Below, piece by piece: positions 6,602-14,859 of a DNA stretch of 19,388 nucleotides. The translations under genes and the position numbers were made by a program. Source of the stretch: Oscillospiraceae bacterium. GTDB lineage: Bacteria > Bacillota > Clostridia > Oscillospirales > UBA929. The stretch is from the NCBI GenBank assembly GCA_009784085.1, contig WRCJ01000022.1, positions 1-19,388 on the forward strand, in the 5' to 3' direction. The first letter of the stretch is position 1; every line of letters starts with the position of its first letter. The notes beneath the pieces are model-generated. The model was not told where the DNA came from. It worked only from the letters and a program-made list of their open reading frames with translations, and did no database searches.

Positions 6602-7165
6602 GTGCCATTACCTTTTGAGCGGATCCTTGCCGATTGCCGGGGGATATTTCAGGAAAAATTGCTGGATTATGGCCCTGCTTGGCTTGCATTCCGCTGGCTA
6701 TCCTTGGTCGATCAAATCTATATCAAGCTGTGCCGTATCCGCGCCTTGGAGGAAGCCCCGGACGAGCGGATGGTCGCCGATGCGCCCCGGGACGAATACT
6801 TGGGCATCATAAACTATTGCCTGGTCGGGTTGATGAAAGACGAGGGGACCCTGCCCACCGCCGAGGCTGTCGTGCGGGAACCCTCTGTGCTGGAAAGCCT
6901 GGACTGCGGGGATATCCTCGGGCGTTATGATGCCGCGGCTTCGCGCGCCTTGGGGTTGCTCGCCAAAAAAGACCATGACTATGGCGCGGCGTGGCGCGGC
7001 ATGGCGGTATCCTCGATCACCGATCAAATGATCGTCAAAATCCTCCGCGTGAAGCACATCCTGGACTCGCCGCGCCGCTTGGCCGCCGCCGACAGCCTGC
7101 CCGCCCAGTTCATGGATATTCTGAATTATTGCTTGTTCTCACTCATTTTGATTGAAGAACACTGA
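6602..7165 (+). CDS. DUF1599-family protein with two tandem domains
   Basis: 187 residues from a GTG at 6602 preceded by ACGGGGAT. Two copies of the DUF1599 domain are visible. Copy 1 (about 5-82) has D-Y-G-P-A-W at 22-27, S-L-V-D-Q-I-Y-I-K at 34-42, R-I-R at 45-47 and I-I-N-Y at 69-72. Copy 2 (about 105-186) has K-D-H-D-Y-G-A-A-W-R at 123-132, S-S-I-T-D-Q-M-I-V-K at 137-146 and I-L-N-Y at 173-176. The length and double architecture match the roughly 180-residue proteins known mainly from Bacteroidota. The domain is described as associated with nucleotide modification or nucleotide metabolism, but no reaction is established that I can cite. It ends 36 bp before moxR, so co-transcription is possible. 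Confidence 0.8.
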   Translation: MPLPFERILADCRGIFQEKLLDYGPAWLAFRWLSLVDQIYIKLCRIRALEEAPDERMVADAPRDEYLGIINYCLVGLMKDEGTLPTAEAVVREPSVLESLDCGDILGRYDAAASRALGLLAKKDHDYGAAWRGMAVSSITDQMIVKILRVKHILDSPRRLAAADSLPAQFMDILNYCLFSLILIEEH

Positions 7166-7201
7166 CAGACAAACAAACAAACAAACAAAGAGAGGGACCT
7201 A
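7166..7201 (+). other. Short spacer with ACAA tetranucleotide repeat and moxR ribosome-binding site
   Basis: The stop of the DUF1599 gene is followed by about five ACAA-type units (7169-7188) and then AGAGAGGG (7188-7196), a good Shine-Dalgarno site 6 nt before the moxR ATG. The tetranucleotide tract could vary in length by slippage without touching a reading frame. Confidence 0.6.
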
Positions 7202-8260
7202 ATGGACACACAAAGACTCATCCGCGCCATTGTGGACAATGTGGAACGCGTGATTGTAGGCAAACGGGAGACAGCCCAGCTGATGCTCATCGCCCTGTTG
7301 TGCGAAGGGCATGTGCTCATCGAAGACGTGCCGGGCGTGGGGAAGACCACGTTGGTGCAGGCACTGGCCCGATCGGTGGATTGCTCTTACCGCCGCATCC
7401 AATTCACGCCCGATATCCTGCCCTCGGACATCACCGGTTTTTCCATGTACAACCAAAAGACCGGCGAATTTGTTTTCAAGCCCGGCCTGGTCATGAGCTG
7501 CTTCATCTTGGCCGACGAGATCAACCGCACCTCGCCCAAGACCCAGGCCAGTTTGCTGGAGGTGATGGAGGAGGGCCAGGTGACCGTGGACGGCGTGACC
7601 CGTCCGGTGGGGCCGCCCTTCATGGTCATGGCCACGCAAAACCCGTCGGAATATGTGGGTACCTACCCGCTGCCCGAGGCGCAGGTGGACAGGTTCTTCA
7701 TGCGCGTAAACTTGGGCTACCCTTCCGCCGACGAAGAGATAGCCATCCTGCACCGCTTTCGTCAGGACAATCCCCTGCTCACGCTCAAACCGGTCGCCGG
7801 CGGCGCGGATATCATTGGCTTGCAACGGTACGTCAAACAGGTTTTTGTGGCGGACGGCATCTACCGCTACCTGGTGGACATTGTCCGCGGCACCCGGGAA
7901 CATCCCGACGTGGAGCTCGGCGCCAGCCCCCGGGGCAGTTTGGCTTTATACCGCGCGTCGCAGGCGTTGGCGTTGCTCAACGGCAGGGATTACGTGCTGC
8001 CCGACGACATCAAGCGCATGGCGCCGGTCGTGCTGAACCACCGCCTCATTTTGCGCCGGGAAGCCCTGCTGCGCCACCTGGACGCGGATATTATCATCAA
8101 GGAGATCCTGACAAACTCGCGCGTACCCATCAACGCGTCCACCAACGCGCCCACCAACGCGCCCGCCGGCGCGGGAGGCAGTGCGGGAGGGGCCGCACCG
8201 CATACCACGCCGCACGCTACGCCGCGCGTCGCGCCGCGCGGCAACAGGGAGTTTCCATGA
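7202..8260 (+). CDS. MoxR-family AAA+ ATPase
   Basis: 352 residues. Walker A G-V-G-K-T at 45-49 (E-D-V-P-G-V-G-K-T-T-L), Walker B I-L-A-D-E-I-N-R at 102-109, sensor 1 A-T-Q-N-P at 144-148, and the MoxR signature Y-P-L-P-E-A-Q-x-D-R-F at 155-165. MoxR proteins are cytoplasmic chaperone-like ATPases that usually act with a DUF58 protein and von Willebrand or transglutaminase partners encoded alongside, as here. The conserved fold ends near residue 305. The last 45 residues are a low-complexity Ala/Pro/Thr tail encoded by short repeats (8132-8245), unusual for the family. The stop overlaps the DUF58 start (ATGA). Confidence 0.93.
   Translation: MDTQRLIRAIVDNVERVIVGKRETAQLMLIALLCEGHVLIEDVPGVGKTTLVQALARSVDCSYRRIQFTPDILPSDITGFSMYNQKTGEFVFKPGLVMSCFILADEINRTSPKTQASLLEVMEEGQVTVDGVTRPVGPPFMVMATQNPSEYVGTYPLPEAQVDRFFMRVNLGYPSADEEIAILHRFRQDNPLLTLKPVAGGADIIGLQRYVKQVFVADGIYRYLVDIVRGTREHPDVELGASPRGSLALYRASQALALLNGRDYVLPDDIKRMAPVVLNHRLILRREALLRHLDADIIIKEILTNSRVPINASTNAPTNAPAGAGGSAGGAAPHTTPHATPRVAPRGNREFP
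8132..8245 (+). repeat. Micro-repeats encoding the low-complexity tail of MoxR
   Basis: Starts with three 12-nt units of AACGCGTCCACC type (8132-8167), then GCGGGAGGCAG-like units, then ACGCCGCACGCT-like units. All are in frame with the ATPase and end just before the DUF58 gene. Confidence 0.7.
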
Positions 8261-9504
8261 TGCGAAAAGACAGGCGGGAAAAATCACCCGCCACGCGCCG
8301 CTTGTCCTATGCGTTTGTCTTGGCGGTCGCGTTTTCCTGGGTCTTTTTTTTCGGTGGCACGGTCACATACACCATATTCACCCTGTGCATCCTCCTGCCC
8401 GCGCTGTCGATCCTGCATCTCTTGCTGTCTTATAAAAAACTGGCGCTGTCGCACGAGTTGAGCGTCTCGCGCGCCGAAAAGAACCAGCCGTTTAGCTGCA
8501 CATATCGCCTGCGCAATAAAAACCGGTTTTTCACCCTCCCCGCTATGCGTGTGGAACTGGCCGGCACGGCGCCGAATAATAAGGGGAAAACCTCCCGGCT
8601 GGCGCTGGCGTTGCGTCCCTCCAAAGGGGTTAAGCTTTCCCTGCCCCTGCGCTATGCCTACCGGGGATTGTATCCGCTGCCGAAGCTTTCCGTAAAGGTA
8701 GGCGACCTGCTGGGTCTGTGCTGGCTCGATTTGCCGCAGGCGGACACGCCGGATACGGTGACGATCTTCCCTATGCTGCGCACGCTACGCAATTGCCGGA
8801 TCCAGTTCGGGCAGAGGCCCTTCCTGTCGTACCAAACGGCGTCGGGCCTGCAAGAGGAGGCGTCGGCGTCGTCGGACAGCCGTTTGTACCAATACGGGGA
8901 TCCGATCAACCGCATACACTGGAAATTGACCGCGCAAAAGGGCGAACTCATCGCGCGGCAATTCGAAACCGAGGCAAAAGAGGAACTCCTGCTGCTGCTG
9001 GACACAACGCCGCCCCCGCCGGAAGCCTACCCGCCCGAATCGGCCGACCGCCTGGTCGAAAGCGCGTTGGCTGTGATGTATTACTGCTTGCGGCGCAATT
9101 GCCCGGTTTGCCTGATGCATGGAAAATCCGACGGCAGCGTGTATGAAGCCGTATCGCGGGACAAGGATTCCTTTGATGCTTTGTTTGCCTATTTAGCCGT
9201 TGTGCCTTTCGACGGCGCCGCGCCGTTGCGGGTACTCGCCGGGCGCGCCGCTGCCAAATCCTTTGTCGGCGCTGTCGCGTTTACCGCGCATTTTGACGAG
9301 GATACGATTACCGCCATGAATACCCTGTGCGCCCCGCAACGCCCGGCCTCCGTGGTGTACGCCCCGTCCGGGGCGGGGGAGGCCAGGGGCGCCGAGGCAC
9401 AAATACCTTCTGTGGAGGCACAGCGGTTCTTTGAGATGCATGTCGTGCCTTATGGGGCGGATGTCGCCGAGGCGCTTGATTTAGGGTTGAAAGTCAAGAG
9501 TTGA
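8257..9504 (+). CDS. DUF58 family membrane protein
   Basis: 415 residues from the ATG overlapping the moxR stop; AGGGA (8247-8251) serves as Shine-Dalgarno site. Two N-terminal membrane segments lie at about 18-33 and 36-57, followed by an extracytoplasmic or cytoplasmic beta-rich region. The DUF58 hallmark is at about 208-236: S-R-L-Y-Q-Y-G-D-P-I-N-R-I-H-W-K, then A-R-Q-F-E. A von Willebrand A-like continuation follows (E-L-L-L-L-L-D-T). DUF58 proteins accompany MoxR ATPases in a widely conserved but biochemically unclear system; with a transglutaminase next to it a cell-envelope role is commonly inferred. Length is normal for the family. Confidence 0.9.
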   Translation: MMRKDRREKSPATRRLSYAFVLAVAFSWVFFFGGTVTYTIFTLCILLPALSILHLLLSYKKLALSHELSVSRAEKNQPFSCTYRLRNKNRFFTLPAMRVELAGTAPNNKGKTSRLALALRPSKGVKLSLPLRYAYRGLYPLPKLSVKVGDLLGLCWLDLPQADTPDTVTIFPMLRTLRNCRIQFGQRPFLSYQTASGLQEEASASSDSRLYQYGDPINRIHWKLTAQKGELIARQFETEAKEELLLLLDTTPPPPEAYPPESADRLVESALAVMYYCLRRNCPVCLMHGKSDGSVYEAVSRDKDSFDALFAYLAVVPFDGAAPLRVLAGRAAAKSFVGAVAFTAHFDEDTITAMNTLCAPQRPASVVYAPSGAGEARGAEAQIPSVEAQRFFEMHVVPYGADVAEALDLGLKVKS

Positions 9505-9577
9505 GAGTCAATAGTTAAAAGTTGAGAGGTTTAATTTTGCATTCTGTTGTTATTTCTGTTGTTATTGAGGTCGGACG
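9505..9577 (+). other. Spacer with short direct repeats before the transglutaminase gene
   Basis: AAAGTTGAGAG-like units overlap the end of the DUF58 gene and continue to about 9530. They are followed by two copies of TTCTGTTGTTAT (about 9542-9566). GAGG at 9567-9570 is the ribosome-binding site for the next ATG. No hairpin terminator is seen, so the three genes are probably one operon. Confidence 0.5.
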
Positions 9578-12310
9578 ATGAGCGCAACGATGGGCGAAAC
9601 TATGGGCAAAACGGTAGCCCCCCCGGGAAGGAAGCCCCTCCTCCTGGAAATCCTGGGAGACCTTTTGCCGGCTTGGCTATTCGGCTTCAGCCTGCTATGG
9701 AGCTCCTTTTACGCCATGCAATACACATTTTCGGTGTGGCGCATGGCCTTCTTCCTCTTGCTGTTTTCAGCCCTTTGGCTTGTCGTCCTGCGCGTGCCGT
9801 TCGCCTTTGCCGTCCTGTCCGCGCTCCTCTGCGCCATCGTCTTCCTCTGGTTTGTCCCCATGTCCTGCGATTCCGATCGGATGCAACTTTTTGTCGAAGA
9901 TTGGGTGGGCTTTTTCAGTTGGGCGGGGGAAGCCTTTATCCGCATCCTCCCGGCGCCCTCCCAGCAGTACTTGGATCGCGCCCTACTGCTGATAAGCCTG
10001 GGCACGGCGTTGTTGACCGGCCTCCTTGTCCGGTTTCGGACGCATCCCGCCGTTTTCCTGCTCGTGGGGGGCAGTCTCTTTTTTGTGCAGGAGACGCTGA
10101 TGCAAATGCTGGTCATCCCGCCATTTTTGCTGTTCTTGGCCGCTTTTTCGTTGTATGCGTTTCGACAGACGTACGGTAGCTGGCGCCGTTGGGCGGCGGG
10201 CGCCATGCCCAGGATGCGCTTTTTGGGCGCCGCCGTCCCGCTATGCCTCCTGGCTGTCCTGCTGGCAATGCTGATGCCCGTCCGGGACACCGCGTTGGGG
10301 CAGCCGGTCATGGACTTGGCAAGTGAATTGGGATTTTCGTTTTCCTCCGACGGGATGGTGGAATTCCCCACAGGGCTTTTCTCGCACAGCGGGCTCCGGA
10401 AACGCGGCGACAATGACGAACTGGGCGGCCCGTTGCGCGGGTCGAACACGTTGCTGTTGACCATCAAAGCCGTCCGGGCGCCCTATCTCAAGTCGTACAC
10501 CTACAACAAATACACCGGCCGCTCATGGTCCGTGAGTGAAGAAGCCGACGTGGCTTTCGAGCGGATGCCGCAGAGACACGAAGTAACCAGATCAACCATG
10601 GTCTACTATATGGGCACAGGCGTGATGTTGCCTACATCCTTCCCGCATCACTATGGAACGATGGCCGGCGGTTACCAGCGGCTGTCGGGCTCGTTCCTTT
10701 ACGTGAACAGATACGCCGACTCTCGCCCCATGGAACCGCCCTTGGACAAACTCTTTGACATTAATCCCAACGAGTACGCGCGACAAACAGAAGTTTTAGT
10801 TCAAACGGAATCGGGCGATTGGATCCTTGAGGACTTGGGCGAATGGGTCCTTACGGGCAGAATATTTGTCGATCTCAAACCGGGAGCCGTCAGCTACGAT
10901 ACCATGCAAATCACCTTCGAAAAGATGCGCACCCGCTCGCTGTTTGCCCCGATGGAAGCCGTCGACCTGCGGCCGGGCGAAGAGGACGCCTTGACCCTCA
11001 CCTGTTCCCGCCTGGGCGATATGCGCATGCAGGACGCGAAAGGTACCGGCTTTTCCTACGAGCTGGAGCTTTGCAACCTGAACCTCACCCGCGACGAGTT
11101 GGGCGACCTGTTGCGCCTGGGCGGACGGGGATTCCTGGACGGGGTCGATGTGCCGGAGGGCGAGAGATTCGGCTTTTTGTTCGACACCCTCTTGCCATTC
11201 GCGCGTTGGGACGCCCAAAACGCATCGGACATGCTGGCGGGATGCGACCTGCCCGATACGGTGCCCAAGCGGGTCTATGACCTGGCCATGTCGCTGACGT
11301 TCGGGAAGCACACCGATTACGATTGCGCGCTGGCCATCGAGACCTACCTGCGCACCAGCTTCCCCTACGACACCGATGTACCCGAGACGCCGGCCGACCG
11401 GGATTTTGTGGACTATTTCCTGTTCGATCTGCAGCGCGGCTACTGCACGTATTTCGCCACCGCCATGACGGTGATGTGCCGGTCGGTCGGCCTGAAAGCC
11501 CGGTATGTGGAAGGGTTCGCGCCGGAGCGTGGCGAGGAGGAGGGGACGTTCTACGCCACCGGCGAGCAAGCCCACGCATGGTGCGAAGTGTATTTCCCCG
11601 GCTTCGGCTGGATCCCCTTCGAACCGACGGGCGGTTCCTTGGGGAGAACCTTTGAGGAGCGGAATTTTACCGAGGATCCCTCCGCGCCCCCAGCTCCGTC
11701 TGTGAGTCCCGGCATGCCCTGGCCGGACAATCCGGAGGAATCGGATATGCCGTATCCTTCGTTCGATCCTTTGGATCCGGATGGCGATGCCGGTTGGACG
11801 CCGCCGGCCTGGCTTTGGGTTATCGCAGCGATGCTTATGGCGTTGTGTGCCACACCGGCGGTGCATGCCTTCCGACGGTCCCTGTTGCGGCGGGGCATCC
11901 CCACGCCGGAGCGGGCGGTCGTGCGGATATTCGCGCGGGCTTGCGCCCTGGCCCATCACATGGGCGTCGCGCCGCCCCATATGTCCGAGACGCCGCTGGA
12001 ATGGGCCCATCGCGCCGATGATCTCACCGCGCGCCCCGCGCATCCGTACTCATCACCGTCGCCATCGCCGTCCCTAACCCCGTCCCCGTCCTCGCCTCCG
12101 CCAACCCCCTCCCCGTCCTCGCCGTCCGGGGACAATGGCAACGGCTTTGTCTCGCTGGCCGACGCCTACTGCCGCCTGCGCTGTGGGCCGGGGGACATCT
12201 CCGTGGGGGACGTGCAAAAGCTGTACGCGATGTGGGAAAAACAAAAACCCCCATCCAAAGACAGGGGCTTTGTGTACCTATGGCGGCGCCATTACCTGGG
12301 ACGCCTGTAG
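9578..12310 (+). CDS. TgpA-like membrane transglutaminase (transglutaminase-core protein with DUF4129-like tail)
   Basis: 910 residues. The N-terminal 235 residues hold about six to seven hydrophobic helices (clusters near 28-46, 55-93, 135-195 and 215-233), as in TgpA/DUF3488 proteins. A large outer region follows. The transglutaminase core has the catalytic Cys623 in G-Y-C-T-Y-F-A-T-A-M-T and His666 in Q-A-H-A-W-C-E-V-Y-F, with the third-residue region W-I-P-F-E-P-T carrying Glu where many relatives have Asp. A further membrane helix lies at about 744-765. The cytoplasmic tail has a Pro/Ser repeat (about 823-851) and ends in a DUF4129-like segment (D-A-Y-C-R-L-R to R-R-H-Y-L-G-R-L). The family cross-links or cleaves cell-envelope proteins; the substrate is unknown. 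Third gene of the MoxR/DUF58 set. Confidence 0.9.
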   Translation: MSATMGETMGKTVAPPGRKPLLLEILGDLLPAWLFGFSLLWSSFYAMQYTFSVWRMAFFLLLFSALWLVVLRVPFAFAVLSALLCAIVFLWFVPMSCDSDRMQLFVEDWVGFFSWAGEAFIRILPAPSQQYLDRALLLISLGTALLTGLLVRFRTHPAVFLLVGGSLFFVQETLMQMLVIPPFLLFLAAFSLYAFRQTYGSWRRWAAGAMPRMRFLGAAVPLCLLAVLLAMLMPVRDTALGQPVMDLASELGFSFSSDGMVEFPTGLFSHSGLRKRGDNDELGGPLRGSNTLLLTIKAVRAPYLKSYTYNKYTGRSWSVSEEADVAFERMPQRHEVTRSTMVYYMGTGVMLPTSFPHHYGTMAGGYQRLSGSFLYVNRYADSRPMEPPLDKLFDINPNEYARQTEVLVQTESGDWILEDLGEWVLTGRIFVDLKPGAVSYDTMQITFEKMRTRSLFAPMEAVDLRPGEEDALTLTCSRLGDMRMQDAKGTGFSYELELCNLNLTRDELGDLLRLGGRGFLDGVDVPEGERFGFLFDTLLPFARWDAQNASDMLAGCDLPDTVPKRVYDLAMSLTFGKHTDYDCALAIETYLRTSFPYDTDVPETPADRDFVDYFLFDLQRGYCTYFATAMTVMCRSVGLKARYVEGFAPERGEEEGTFYATGEQAHAWCEVYFPGFGWIPFEPTGGSLGRTFEERNFTEDPSAPPAPSVSPGMPWPDNPEESDMPYPSFDPLDPDGDAGWTPPAWLWVIAAMLMALCATPAVHAFRRSLLRRGIPTPERAVVRIFARACALAHHMGVAPPHMSETPLEWAHRADDLTARPAHPYSSPSPSPSLTPSPSSPPPTPSPSSPSGDNGNGFVSLADAYCRLRCGPGDISVGDVQKLYAMWEKQKPPSKDRGFVYLWRRHYLGRL
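12044..12130 (+). repeat. Pro/Ser-coding micro-repeat in the transglutaminase tail
   Basis: A run of CCGTCC/CCATCG/CCGTCCTCG-type units encodes an uninterrupted Pro/Ser/Thr linker between the last membrane helix and the DUF4129-like end. Confidence 0.7.
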
Positions 12311-12322
12311 GGTGTAGGGAGT

Positions 12323-12362
12323 CACTAACCACTAACCACTAACCACTAACCACTAACCACTA
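12323..12362. repeat. (CACTAAC)n heptanucleotide tandem repeat between convergent genes
   Basis: ACTAACC is repeated five times without error from 12324 to 12358 and trails off as ACTAG. On the other strand it reads GGTTAGT. It starts 13 nt after the transglutaminase stop and ends beside the hairpin at 12362-12379. Confidence 0.85.
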
Positions 12363-12379
12363 GCGGCCCGCAGGCCGCT
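12362..12379. terminator. Candidate hairpin between convergent transglutaminase and EF-G-like genes
   Basis: A perfect 7-bp stem (AGCGGCC at 12362-12368, GGCCGCT at 12373-12379) with loop CGCA lies between the two convergent stop codons. There is no T tract on either side, so it is a weak intrinsic terminator at best. Confidence 0.4.
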
Positions 12380-12389
12380 CAGGCCGCGA

Positions 12390-14450
12390 TCAATCTTCCT
12401 CTTCCTGCAGTTGCCTGGTCTCTTCGATGACCTTCTGCTGGACGGATGCGGGGGTCTCTTCGTAGCGCTGGAATTCCAGCGTAAACGAGCCGCGCCCCTG
12501 CGTCATGGAACGCAAGTCGATGGCGTAGGACGACATTTCGGCCATGGGTACCTCGGCCTCCACGATCTGCTGTTTGTCCTCGCCGGGGCTCATCCCCATG
12601 ACACGGCCGCGCCGCTTGTTGAGGTCGCTGATGATGTCGCCCATATACTGATCCGGGATAAACACCCGGAGCATGCCCACCGGTTCGAGCAATACGGGGT
12701 TGGCTTGCGGCAGGCCCGCCTTGTAAGCCAGCCGGGAAGCCAGCTTGAACGCCATCTCGGAAGAGTCCACCTCGTGGTGCTTGCCGTCCGTCAGCGTCGC
12801 CTTCAAATGGACAAGCGGATAGCCGGCCAGGATGCCGCGCTGGATGCAGTCGCGCAAGCCCTTCTCCACGGCGGGGAAGTACTGCTTGGGCACGCTCCCC
12901 CCGAAGACCTTCTCCTCAAAGATCAGCTCCTCGGACTCGCCCGGTTCGAAATCCATGATGACCAGCCCGAACTGCCCATGGCCGCCGGATTGCTTCTTAT
13001 GCTTGCCTTCGATGCCGGTGACCTTTTTGCGGATTTTCTCGCGGTAAGCCACGCGGGGCGCCTCGGTTTCCACCTCCACGCCGAACCTGCCCTTGAGCTT
13101 CGCGCAGAGGACGTCCAGGTGGATATCCCCCTGGCCGGTGACAACCAGCTGCTTCGTCTCGACATTCTGCACCATCGTGAACGTGAGATCCTCTTCCGAC
13201 ATGCGCGTGAGGCCGGCGGATATTTTCTCCTCGCCGCCCTTGACCTTCGGGGCGAAGGCCAAGCTGTAGCAGGGGGGCGGGAAATCGATGCCGGACAGGG
13301 CGGCCAGATTTCCGGGCGCGCACAGCGAGTCGCCGGTCTTGGTATCGGTCAGCTTGGCCACCGCGCCAATGTCGCCGCAGCAAAACTCGCCGGTTTCCGA
13401 CTTGGTTTTGCCCTTGACCAGCTGCAAACGCCCCAGCTTCTCGTTGGCGCCGGTGCGGGCGTTGACCAGCGTGGTGTCGCCCGACACGCGGCCGGAGACC
13501 ACCTTGAAGAAGGAAAACTTCCCGTACTGATCGGAAAGCGTCTTGAAGACAAACAGGCGGCAGGGGCCGTCTGGATCGCGGGGCACCTCAATCTCGTTCC
13601 CGTCGTCATCCGCCGCGATTTCGGGCGGGGCGTTTGTCGGATCGCTGACATAGTCGCAAATGCCGCGCATCAGGGCCTCGGTTCCCAGCCCTGTCACGGC
13701 CGACCCGCAAAACACCGGCGTCAGCGACAGCGAAGCCACGCCGGCGGCGATGCCGGCTTTCAGTTCTTCCGGGGAGAAAGGATCGCCGCCGAAGTATTTC
13801 TCCATCAGCTCCTCGGAGGTTTCCGCCACATTTTCGGCCAACAAGGCGTACATTTCCTCGATGCTGTCTTCCATGGAGGCCGGCACGGGGATTTCTTCGA
13901 CCTTGGCGCCGTTGCACTTGTACGCCTTGTGGGTCACGATGTCCACGATGCCGGTAAACTTTCCGGACTCGATAATCGGGATAACCACCGGGCAGACCGA
14001 TATGCCGAACTGGGCGCGCAACGCCTCGAATGTCTTGTGGTAATCCGCGTTTTCTTCGTCCATCTTGGAGATGTAGAGCATGCGCGGCTTTTTGGCGGCT
14101 AGCTTCCAAGCCCGCTCCGTGCCCACGCCCACGCCGCTCTTGCCGCCCAGCACGATGAGGCATGCCTCGGACACGCGCAACCCTTGCAGCGTCTCGCCGA
14201 CAAAATCCAGGAAACCAGGTGTATCGATGATATTGAGTTTCACGCCGGCATAGTTCACCGGCAATAGGCTGGCCGACAGGGAAATTTGGCGGCGCACCTC
14301 CTCCGGCTCAAAGTCGCTGACCGTGTTGCCGTCAGTCACTTTGCCCAACCGATCGGAGCCCTTCGTCAACCAAAGCATGCTCTCGGCTAAGGAAGTTTTT
14401 CCGTCCCCGCCGTGGCCCATCAGGCATAGATTGCGGATATTGGATGTCAT
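12390..14450 (-). CDS. fusA2: EF-G-2-like translational GTPase (elongation factor G paralogue)
   Basis: 686 residues from the ATG at 14448-14450, with GGAG 12 nt upstream. The frame stays open further upstream to 14702, but that part is not EF-G-like. GTPase motifs: P-loop G-H-G-G-D-G-K-T at 12-19, D-T-P-G-F at 76-80, and S-K-M-D at 128-131 in place of N-K-x-D. The G2 region reads R-R-Q-I-S-L-S-A-S instead of the E-R-G-I-T-I of canonical EF-G. That variation, with G-T-E-R-A-W at 110-115, is typical of the EF-G-2/FusA2 subgroup. Domains II to V follow in normal order, including G-G-H-G-Q-F-G in domain IV and the final domain V. Housekeeping EF-G is normally in the str operon, so this is a second copy; whether it translocates, recycles ribosomes or protects them is not readable from sequence. 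Confidence 0.9.
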   Translation of the reverse strand: MTSNIRNLCLMGHGGDGKTSLAESMLWLTKGSDRLGKVTDGNTVSDFEPEEVRRQISLSASLLPVNYAGVKLNIIDTPGFLDFVGETLQGLRVSEACLIVLGGKSGVGVGTERAWKLAAKKPRMLYISKMDEENADYHKTFEALRAQFGISVCPVVIPIIESGKFTGIVDIVTHKAYKCNGAKVEEIPVPASMEDSIEEMYALLAENVAETSEELMEKYFGGDPFSPEELKAGIAAGVASLSLTPVFCGSAVTGLGTEALMRGICDYVSDPTNAPPEIAADDDGNEIEVPRDPDGPCRLFVFKTLSDQYGKFSFFKVVSGRVSGDTTLVNARTGANEKLGRLQLVKGKTKSETGEFCCGDIGAVAKLTDTKTGDSLCAPGNLAALSGIDFPPPCYSLAFAPKVKGGEEKISAGLTRMSEEDLTFTMVQNVETKQLVVTGQGDIHLDVLCAKLKGRFGVEVETEAPRVAYREKIRKKVTGIEGKHKKQSGGHGQFGLVIMDFEPGESEELIFEEKVFGGSVPKQYFPAVEKGLRDCIQRGILAGYPLVHLKATLTDGKHHEVDSSEMAFKLASRLAYKAGLPQANPVLLEPVGMLRVFIPDQYMGDIISDLNKRRGRVMGMSPGEDKQQIVEAEVPMAEMSSYAIDLRSMTQGRGSFTLEFQRYEETPASVQQKVIEETRQLQEEED

Positions 14451-14534
14451 GGGGGTTATTCTCTCCTTATACAATAAATCTGTCCACGCGGCCCACGCGG
14501 CGGAACCCTCCGTCGATATCGCATAGCACCAACA

Positions 14535-14563
14535 ATTATATAATAGGGAGAAGGTTTTTACAA
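14535..14563 (-). promoter_or_regulatory. Promoter of the EF-G-like gene
   Basis: On the minus strand TTGTAA (14558-14563) and TATAAT (14535-14540) are separated by 17 bp. This gives a leader of about 80 nt before the start codon at 14450. The leader is GC-rich and contains CCGCGTGG-type direct repeats. Confidence 0.75.
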
Positions 14564-14779
14564 TACATAATTTCAAAAAACCAGCGCCTCTTCCGCGCAT
14601 GCTTCGCCAGCGATTAACCCATCCCGCGCCCACCCTATGTCGTTCCCGCGCCGATCCTGGGCCGATCCCGCGCCCCTCCCGCGCCGATGTATAGATTACC
14701 ATGTTAGGAATATAATATATCGTGATAAAATAATATTGAATTGTAACTATATTGCAACAAAGTGTTTCTGAAAAGGGGG
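14564..14779. other. Divergent intergenic region, no gene seen
   Basis: Between the EF-G-like promoter and the TetR promoter. The first part (14580-14690) is C-rich with repeated CCCGCGCC units and codes for nothing recognisable. The second part (14700-14780) is very AT-rich. An imperfect dyad of TTGnAA and TTnCAA half-sites at about 14742-14758 could be an operator. Confidence 0.4.
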
Positions 14780-14808
14780 TTGTAATTTCTGAAAAGATGT
14801 GATATATT
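14765..14808 (+). promoter_or_regulatory. TetR-gene promoter with repeated TTTCTGAAAAG element
   Basis: TTGTAA (14780-14785), 17-bp spacer, TATATT (14803-14808), with TG two bases before the -10 (extended -10). The 11-mer TTTCTGAAAAG occurs at 14765-14775 and again at 14786-14796, exactly 21 bp (two helical turns) apart. The second copy lies inside the spacer. Its core TTTC-T-GAAA is itself a small dyad, so this is a plausible autoregulatory operator. Confidence 0.65.
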
Positions 14809-14859
14809 TAAGGCGAGTAAAATCCTCTTTAGTTGACAGTGAGAGAGGAGGGCAGGCAT

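Noticed and set aside
7300..8256. Fusion of an upstream open frame to the DUF58 protein
   Set aside because: This stretch is the out-of-frame shadow of moxR; the DUF58 gene starts at the ATGA overlap at 8257.
12323..12362. Telomere or replication-terminus element
   Set aside because: A short heptamer array inside a bacterial chromosome region with ordinary genes on both sides gives no support for a chromosome end.
12411..14102. 563-residue plus-strand open frame opposite the EF-G-like gene
   Set aside because: It is antisense to a clear EF-G family gene, has no recognisable domain, and its length follows from GC-rich codon bias on the other strand.
14451..14702. N-terminal extension of the EF-G-like protein by 84 residues
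   Set aside because: It overlaps the promoter at 14535-14563, has no family similarity, and the normal start with the P-loop at residue 12 is at 14450.
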